Assembly (NCBI GenBank): GCA_003551785.1
Contig: PUNP01000848.1
Location: 1 to 11,281 of the forward strand
Length of the DNA stretch: 11,281 nucleotides
Source: Candidatus Brocadiaceae bacterium
GTDB taxonomy: Bacteria > Planctomycetota > Brocadiia > SM23-32
Direction of reading: 5' to 3'
Position 1 is the first letter of the stretch. The number at the start of each line of letters is the position of its first letter. Positions 7,145 through 11,281 of the stretch are shown piece by piece. The notes below the pieces were generated by a model. The model was not told where the DNA came from, made no database searches, and worked only from the letters and a program-made list of their open reading frames with translations. The position numbers and the translations under genes are program-made.

Positions 7145-7183
7145 TAGTGTCAACTGGCACCATACATGACCAGGTTGACACTA
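7145..7183. terminator. Strong hairpin after the GH4 gene
   Basis: TAGTGTCAACTGG (7145-7157) pairs with CCAGGTTGACACTA (7170-7183). The stem is 13 bp with one bulged G, around a 12-nt loop, and starts 14 nt after the GH4 stop. No T-tract follows in either direction, so it may be a transcript-end stabiliser or a Rho-assisted or bidirectional terminator between the convergent operons. Confidence 0.5.
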
Positions 7184-7197
7184 CCCTGCATATTTCA

Positions 7198-7404
7198 CGC
7201 GTTTTCAGTGGTGCATAGGCGGCAAATGTCAAACGCCGCTCCGCTTTTTGAAAAAAGCTTGACAAAAACTTTTATGCTATGTATTTGAAATTCATTTGAA
7301 TACACCAGGAACTGTCGTTGCTTAACAGCTCATCAACTTATCAACTTAACAGCTTAAATCACTGCAAGTGCAGACTTTTGCGCTGATGCGCCGCTGAAAA
7401 CGCG
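7198..7404. repeat. 206-nt region closed by 19-nt inverted arms
   Basis: The left arm 7198-7216 (CGCGTTTTCAGTGGTGCAT) is the inverted counterpart of the right arm 7386-7404, with two differences. Both differences are G-U wobbles if read as + strand RNA, so all 19 positions could pair. Inside are a small GCGGC/GCCGC hairpin (7219-7223/7235-7239) with a T5 run a few bases later, and GCTTTTT-GA-AAAAAGC (7243-7258). It contains no credible ORF. It may be another miniature mobile element or a structured transcript. It occupies much of the 430-nt convergent intergenic region 7131-7560. Confidence 0.5.
7321..7354. repeat. Nested short direct repeats
   Basis: CTTAACAGCT occurs at 7321-7330 and 7345-7354. 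Between them, TCAACTTA is repeated in tandem at 7333-7340 and 7341-7348. The cluster lies inside the loop of the inverted-arm region and has no coding potential that I can support. Confidence 0.6.
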
Positions 7405-7560
7405 CCCGAGAGGGTAAACCGCCGTTTGAAGACTCGCTTGTACACACTGTAAATTTTAAAAGCCTCCAAGATGACACTTAAAGCATTGATTATTAATACG
7501 TTATGTTAAATGTTGTCGTTGGTTTATGAAATATGCAGGCTATCCGTGGTTTGAGAACAA
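7405..7560. other. Remainder of the convergent intergenic region
   Basis: I see no gene, no clear terminator and no RNA gene here. A 15-nt word, GTTGGTTTATGAAAT (from 7518), recurs upstream of glgC (from 10372). It is preceded in both places by CGTTATG at nearly the same distance. Confidence 0.4.
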
Positions 7561-9087
7561 TTAAAGTCCAGGTATCTCGCGCCGCCATGGACCGTTAGGT
7601 GTTTTGTTTGCTCCCGGGCGTTCGACCATATTTTCTGAGTTTTGCACCTGGCCGAGCTCGCATCCGTTATTGATCAGTGTTTTCTGGAGCTGGACTCTGT
7701 CGACTTCCCGCGGTATGATGTTTCCCTTCAGTGAGAGCGCGGCGGCGGTTCCTGCGGCTTCGCCCATATTAATACAGGTGAGCACAAGACGGCATCCGGA
7801 TTGCGCCATGAAATCCGCCGAGAGGCAGCGTCCGGCCACCAGCAGATTATCGACTTTCAGCGGGACAAGGCTGCGGTAGGGTATATCGTAAATCCGTTTT
7901 GATGTAATATTCGCTCCCTTATTTCCCCAGTAATCGCTCAGCACTTCCTTACCGCCCGGCGGCAGCCAGCTCGTGCCGTACCCGGAGGGGCCGCAGATAA
8001 CATACCTGGTTTCTCCGTCAACTTCCATCTTGTCCCATTTGATATTGCCTACCCTGTCCGGTCCATGCAGATCATAACCATGCCCGGAGATACAGACAAC
8101 ATCATCAAACCGCCGGCCGGAGGCGAGGTCTGCGGTGGTTATCACGTATTCTCCGACAACCCGCCTGGACTCCCTGACACCCAGCAGAGGCGCAGTGTCA
8201 ATAAGCCAGCATCGCTCAAATCCGGGGATGTTTTCCCTGATAAAACGCCACAGCAGGTCCGCTTGTTCCCGTCCTTCAAGATACATCCTTGTAAGATCGC
8301 GCGTTTCGAGCGGTTTGCAGTTTCTTGAATGGGAAAAACAGATACTTACTTCATCCATTCCGCAATGTTCGGGCCGGCCGGGAACGTGAGTCATCCAGTT
8401 GAGGTGGTTATCTATTTCAGCGATTTCAGCCCAGCCTTCTTCTTTTTTCGACTCAATAAGTTCGATCCATTTTGCATCATTACGTTTCAGGTCGGAATTA
8501 ACATACGCGTCCCAATCGACACCACCGAGCCGGAATTCCAGAGAACAGGCCTGGCTTATACCGTCGCCCGGACGTCCGATCATGCATTCACAGCCCGCGA
8601 AATAGGCGGCATCGGCGTCGCCGGAACAATCAACTATACGCTTGCCGAGCACGGCCTGACGGCCTGATTTACTCTCGATGACCACACCAACAATTTTGTC
8701 GCCATCCATAATGGATTCAACGACATGAGAACAAAAAAGCAGATCGCAGCCGGATTCGGTCACCATCCGATCCAACACAAGCTTATGTTTTTCCGGGTCG
8801 GAATTGCGGTGCCATTCCGCATCGAGCGCCTGCAGTCGATTCATCATGTCGGCACCGATGCCGCTTAAAAAATCCAAAGGGATATTGACAAGCCCGATAG
8901 TCGCCAGCCCCCCTAAAGCAGTCTCCCTTTCGATTAAAAGGGTTTTGCATCCAGAGCGTGAAGCGGCAATTGCCGCCCCTATACCGGCCATGCCTCCGCC
9001 TGTAACAATAACATCATACTCGCCTTCCACGCCCAGTTGCCTTTCCGTTTCCCTGACAACACTTCCCTTCCGATCATATTTCAACAT
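7561..9087 (-). CDS. FAD-dependent oxidoreductase (FAD_oxidored family)
   Basis: This is a flavoprotein of 508 residues when started at ATG 9087. That start has GAGG 8 nt upstream and puts the FAD motif near the N-terminus. An upstream in-frame ATG at 9264 would overlap the whole ferredoxin gene and is unlikely. The N-terminal Rossmann motif YDVIVTGGGMAGIGAA carries G30, G32 and G35 of GxGxxG, followed by LLIERETALGGLATIG. CSGDADAAYFAGC is the internal motif of this family. The C-terminal GRCLSADFMAQSGCRL and NMGEAAGTAAALSL form the second FAD-contact region. There is no signal peptide. The gene lies 25 nt after a 2[4Fe-4S] ferredoxin gene, which probably exchanges electrons with it. Family members are often found near sugar-metabolism genes and most are uncharacterised. 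The substrate is unknown. Confidence 0.85.
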   Translation of the reverse strand: MLKYDRKGSVVRETERQLGVEGEYDVIVTGGGMAGIGAAIAASRSGCKTLLIERETALGGLATIGLVNIPLDFLSGIGADMMNRLQALDAEWHRNSDPEKHKLVLDRMVTESGCDLLFCSHVVESIMDGDKIVGVVIESKSGRQAVLGKRIVDCSGDADAAYFAGCECMIGRPGDGISQACSLEFRLGGVDWDAYVNSDLKRNDAKWIELIESKKEEGWAEIAEIDNHLNWMTHVPGRPEHCGMDEVSICFSHSRNCKPLETRDLTRMYLEGREQADLLWRFIRENIPGFERCWLIDTAPLLGVRESRRVVGEYVITTADLASGRRFDDVVCISGHGYDLHGPDRVGNIKWDKMEVDGETRYVICGPSGYGTSWLPPGGKEVLSDYWGNKGANITSKRIYDIPYRSLVPLKVDNLLVAGRCLSADFMAQSGCRLVLTCINMGEAAGTAAALSLKGNIIPREVDRVQLQKTLINNGCELGQVQNSENMVERPGANKTPNGPWRREIPGL

Positions 9088-9112
9088 GTTCTTTTCCTCA
9101 TTAAAAAAAGTT

Positions 9113-9313
9113 TTAAGAATTATCGGCAGCATTGTCCGATATATAATGTATTGCTTCCGAAGCACAGTTTTGGTAACATATACCGCAGGCAGTACACTTC
9201 TCCTGATCGATGTGCGCTCCATCAGCATCAATAAATACGGCCTCTTGAGGACATTCAAAAACACATGTACCGCAGTATGTACACCCTCTGCTCACCGCCA
9301 GCTTTTTCTTCAT
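9113..9313 (-). CDS. 2[4Fe-4S] ferredoxin
   Basis: This 66-residue protein has two complete cluster motifs, CX2CX2CX3C. The first uses Cys11, Cys14, Cys17 and Cys21 (CTYCGTCVFECP). The second uses Cys40, Cys43, Cys46 and Cys50 (CTACGICYQNCA). This is the bacterial clostridial-type low-potential ferredoxin fold, and the protein has no extra domain. The reverse-strand AGGAG about 10 nt before ATG 9313 is a good ribosome-binding site. The gene starts 34 nt after the IclR stop and ends 25 nt before the flavoprotein, so it is the middle gene of a three-gene operon. It probably serves as electron donor or acceptor for the FAD-dependent oxidoreductase. The second motif ends in NCASEAI rather than the usual CP, a mild departure. 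Confidence 0.92.
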   Translation of the reverse strand: MKKKLAVSRGCTYCGTCVFECPQEAVFIDADGAHIDQEKCTACGICYQNCASEAIHYISDNAADNS

Positions 9314-9347
9314 CGTGTTTAACTCCTATAAAAATCACAGTTAGCGC

Positions 9348-10070
9348 CTAAACTTTCCATATTTTCTCTGCCAAAGCCGCTGCGTCTCTTACCCTTTTCA
9401 AATATTTATTTTCTTCTTCTACGGGACAATGCAATATGGAAAAAGAAATCCCGATAGCCGCAGCGATCTCGCCTTTGTCATTAAATATGCCCGCCGCGGC
9501 ACTTTTCACATATCCGCCTGCAGAGACCAGATGTGCAAGCCCGTCTTCCCTGATGGTTTTGAGTTCACTTTCTATCTCCGGGACATTGAGGGCACCTTCA
9601 TATTCCAAAAGCTCAGCACGTCTTTCGGGATGTTGAAAGGCTAAGAGCATTTTTCCGGTGGCGGTAGAAAGGATTCCCCCTGACTTCTCATCGAAGCTTT
9701 CATCATCCACACGAATTTCACTGTCACCATAAACCTTTGTCAGCCTCACGCGACAGTTACCGATCAGGGTGCTGGCGCTTGCCATGTGGTTCGTTTCCTG
9801 AGCCAGCCAGAGAGTTGCTTCTTTTACGGCATGGCGCAGCGATTCAGCCGCAATTTGCGGCATTACATAGTCCATGAGTCGGGGCCCGATGCTGAATTCG
9901 CCTCCGCGATCCCGCTTGACCCAGTCCAGCGTATTCATCGATTTGAGAATTTGTGACAAGGTCGACTTATTAATCCCTGTCACTTTTTGAATATCACTGA
10001 ACCCTGCTGCACCACGGTCACTCTGCAACGCACCTAAAATATTGTCGACCTTTTGTAATACTTTTATCAT
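9348..10070 (-). CDS. IclR-family transcriptional regulator
   Basis: This 240-residue protein has the two-domain IclR layout. An N-terminal winged helix-turn-helix (about 1-65) contains FSDIQKVTGINKSTLSQILKSM as helix-turn-helix and DWVKRDRGGEFSIGPRLMDY as wing and linker. A C-terminal effector-binding domain (about 75-240) includes GGILSTATGKMLLAF and the typical closing region SAAAGIFNDKGEIAAAIGIS. ATG 10070 is the first start, and the Shine-Dalgarno is weak. It is the first gene of the operon with ferredoxin and flavoprotein, and its promoter is overlapped by AACATGTT palindromes, suggesting autoregulation. IclR proteins typically sense small sugar acids or aromatic acids; the effector here is unknown. 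It may also influence the divergent glgC or the sugar genes on the + strand, which is speculation. Confidence 0.92.
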   Translation of the reverse strand: MIKVLQKVDNILGALQSDRGAAGFSDIQKVTGINKSTLSQILKSMNTLDWVKRDRGGEFSIGPRLMDYVMPQIAAESLRHAVKEATLWLAQETNHMASASTLIGNCRVRLTKVYGDSEIRVDDESFDEKSGGILSTATGKMLLAFQHPERRAELLEYEGALNVPEIESELKTIREDGLAHLVSAGGYVKSAAAGIFNDKGEIAAAIGISFSILHCPVEEENKYLKRVRDAAALAEKIWKV

Positions 10071-10094
10071 GACACCACTTGTGTTTATTGATGG

Positions 10095-10106
10095 TAAACA
10101 TGTTTA
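10095..10106. promoter_or_regulatory. Candidate IclR-family operator palindrome
   Basis: TAAACATGTTTA is a perfect 12-bp palindrome just downstream of the predicted transcription start of the regulator operon. Its core AACATGTT recurs at 10124-10131, between the -10 and -35 boxes. Two copies of the same core flanking one promoter support a repressor-binding role, by inference the adjacent IclR protein. Confidence 0.5.
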
Positions 10107-10118
10107 TCTATGGCAACA

Positions 10119-10148
10119 ATTGTAACATGTTTTTAGTGAATTTGTCAA
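10119..10148 (-). promoter_or_regulatory. Promoter of the IclR-ferredoxin-flavoprotein operon
   Basis: On the reverse strand, TTGACA (10148-10143, perfect consensus) and TACAAT (10124-10119, 5/6) are spaced 18 nt. This is the best sigma70 promoter in the window and lies about 50 nt upstream of the IclR start. An AACATGTT palindrome (10124-10131) overlaps the spacer and the edge of the -10. Confidence 0.7.
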
Positions 10149-10434
10149 GTTCATGTTAAATGTTCAGGCATTTGGGGAATTCATCTTCGGCGGGGAGTGA
10201 CAGCCATTTCTGTTTGCATATTTCTTAAATGCATATTATCATGTTATTATTTGATTGTATGTTGCAGGGGGTGTTTTTTACCAGCAACCGACAACTTTTT
10301 GCCAAAAAAACAAAAAAATTGAAATTAAGCTATTAACATATTGTTTTTCAATTCGTTATGCAAGTTTTATTGTTGGTTTATGAAATGTTTGATTTATGAT
10401 AATAGAGCGGATTTAATTTGGGGTTAATGATTTA
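10149..10434 (+). promoter_or_regulatory. AT-rich leader region upstream of glgC
   Basis: This is a gene-free divergent region. A possible + strand promoter is TTGCAT (10214-10219), a 17-nt spacer and TATCAT (10237-10242), matching 3/6 and 5/6. An AT-rich inverted repeat, AATTGAAA (10318-10325) with TTTCAATT (10346-10353), lies downstream. GTTGC (10261-10265) could pair with GCAAC (10284-10288). If that promoter is used the leader is about 185 nt long. I do not recognise a riboswitch. Confidence 0.3.
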
Positions 10435-11281
10435 GTGCGAGTGCAATTGACAGAAGCCGTGGGGAGGACGGTAGCGATGGTACTGGCCGGTGGTGAGGGC
10501 GAGCGGCTTTCTCCGCTCACGCGTGATCGAGCCAAGCCGGCCGTGCCGTTTGCCGGGAATATGCGGCTTATTGATTTCACACTCAGCAACTGTCTCAACA
10601 GCAGTATACGGCGCGTGCATGTGCTTACCCAGTATAAGAGCGACTCACTGAACCGGCATATCCGACTCGGATGGAATATTTTCAATCCGGAATTAGGTGA
10701 ATATATCGAGGTGAATCCGCCCCAGCTCAGGCTCGCCTCAACCTGGTATTTGGGTACGGCGGATGCAATATATCAGAATATTTACACGCTGCAGCGCGAG
10801 CGCCCCGCTTACGTGCTGATATTGAGCGGCGATCATGTCTATCGGATGGATTACTCCCAACTTCTGGCGCGCCATATCGAGAGTGAGGCTGTCTGCACTA
10901 TAGCTTGTAAGCTGATACCGCAGGCGCAGGCACGGCGCTTCGGGGTATTATCAACGGATACCGATGGGCGGGTGTTGGGGTTTCGGGAGAAACCGGAGCG
11001 TCCGGTTGCCAGTGAGCTGGCACGGGGGCTGGGCTTTTCCGATTCAGAACCTTTTTCGCTCTGCTCAATGGGGGTATATGTTTTCAATACCGAAGTTTTA
11101 GTCAAGCGGGTTATCGAGGATGCTAAACAACGGACGTCACATGATTTTGGCAGGGACGTCATACCGGCTATGATCGAGCGGGATGATAAGATCATGGCGT
11201 ATAATTTTTATGATAAAGCGAATAAGTGTTTGCCGTATTGGCGTGATATCGGGACGTTAGACGCATTTCATGAGGCAAATA
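10435..11281 (+). CDS. glgC: Glucose-1-phosphate adenylyltransferase, 5' part
   Basis: GlgC makes ADP-glucose from glucose-1-phosphate and ATP, the committed step of bacterial glycogen synthesis. The reading frame is open to the window end, covering about 282 of roughly 400-430 residues. Numbered from GTG 10435, motifs are: [20 protein letters not shown] (nucleotide binding, 16-35), [30 protein letters not shown] (SGDH at 131-134, metal/nucleotide site), [22 protein letters not shown] and [15 protein letters not shown]. The start is uncertain. GTG 10435, GTG 10441, TTG 10447 and GTG 10459 are in frame after a stop at 10414. ATG 10477 has a superb GGGGAGG (10461-10467) but would remove the first residues of the nucleotide-binding strand. 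The lysine that binds the activator fructose-1,6-bisphosphate in E. coli (GGKFR) is Asn42 here (AGNMR), hinting at different allostery. Confidence 0.93.
   Translation, partial: MRVQLTEAVGRTVAMVLAGGEGERLSPLTRDRAKPAVPFAGNMRLIDFTLSNCLNSSIRRVHVLTQYKSDSLNRHIRLGWNIFNPELGEYIEVNPPQLRLASTWYLGTADAIYQNIYTLQRERPAYVLILSGDHVYRMDYSQLLARHIESEAVCTIACKLIPQAQARRFGVLSTDTDGRVLGFREKPERPVASELARGLGFSDSEPFSLCSMGVYVFNTEVLVKRVIEDAKQRTSHDFGRDVIPAMIERDDKIMAYNFYDKANKCLPYWRDIGTLDAFHEAN

Noticed and set aside
7259..7287. TTGACA followed 17 nt later by TATTTG as a + strand promoter
   Set aside because: The -10 matches only 3/6 and no + strand gene follows before the convergent operon. It could matter only if an RNA is encoded there.
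7384..7402. Hammerhead-like CTGATG...GAAAA core
   Set aside because: The core lacks the required CUGANGA and a proper stem II, so it does not meet the ribozyme consensus.
7604..8667. Open frames on the + strand across the flavoprotein gene
   Set aside because: They are antisense shadows of a clearly conserved coding frame, with no recognisable protein features.
9088..9264. N-terminal extension of the flavoprotein from ATG 9264
   Set aside because: It would overlap almost the entire ferredoxin gene, lacks family-like sequence, and ATG 9087 has its own good ribosome-binding site.
1..11281. CRISPR array, tRNA, rRNA or recognised riboswitch
   Set aside because: I saw no regularly spaced direct repeats, no tRNA TTCGANNC/cloverleaf arrangement and no conserved riboswitch core in the gaps.

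Overview
The window reads as chromosomal DNA of a free-living, probably environmental bacterium of moderate GC. The gene types (a GH4 redox glycosidase, a divergent DHDPS-like aldolase beside an SDR, and a large FAD_oxidored-type protein with ferredoxin and IclR regulator) resemble gene clusters common in Planctomycetota/Lentisphaerota-like genomes. That placement is an impression from gene content, not a phylogenetic result, and I hold it with low confidence.

Layout. (1) 1-292 is non-coding and rich in short GTTGCC / TCTGCG-type repeats. It ends in a promoter carrying two perfect palindromes. (2) 293-1019 is a type II toxin-antitoxin pair: a ribbon-helix-helix antitoxin overlapping a PIN-domain toxin. 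The toxin's canonical C-terminus sits in the -1 frame after a T5 run, so the toxin is frameshifted or read by slippage. (3) 1116-3251 is a tight + strand run: lipoyl synthase (lipA), a free-standing E2-type lipoyl domain overlapping it by ATGA, and a DNA polymerase III delta'-like subunit (holB). (4) 3306-7130 is a + strand sugar/aldehyde metabolism block: an atypical NAD(P)-dependent SDR, a DHDPS/NAL-type aldolase, a 288-bp imperfect palindromic element, and a GH4 glycosidase of the CHSV type. (5) 7131-7560 is a convergent intergenic region with a strong hairpin, a 206-nt element closed by 19-nt inverted arms, and tandem short repeats. (6) 7561-10070 on the - strand is an operon transcribed IclR regulator -> 2[4Fe-4S] ferredoxin -> FAD-dependent oxidoreductase. 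It has a good promoter overlapped by AACATGTT palindromes. (7) 10071-10434 is a divergent promoter region, followed by the 5' part of glgC (ADP-glucose pyrophosphorylase), cut by the window end.

How the genes may work together. The SDR, aldolase and GH4 genes and the opposite-strand ferredoxin/flavoprotein operon are all redox or C-C/C-O bond enzymes for small sugars or sugar acids. A catabolic locus for a glycoside or uronate under IclR control is a reasonable inference, but no substrate can be read from the sequence. LipA and the stand-alone lipoyl domain form an enzyme/substrate-like pair. The toxin-antitoxin pair and the repeat elements look like accessory insertions between conserved genes.
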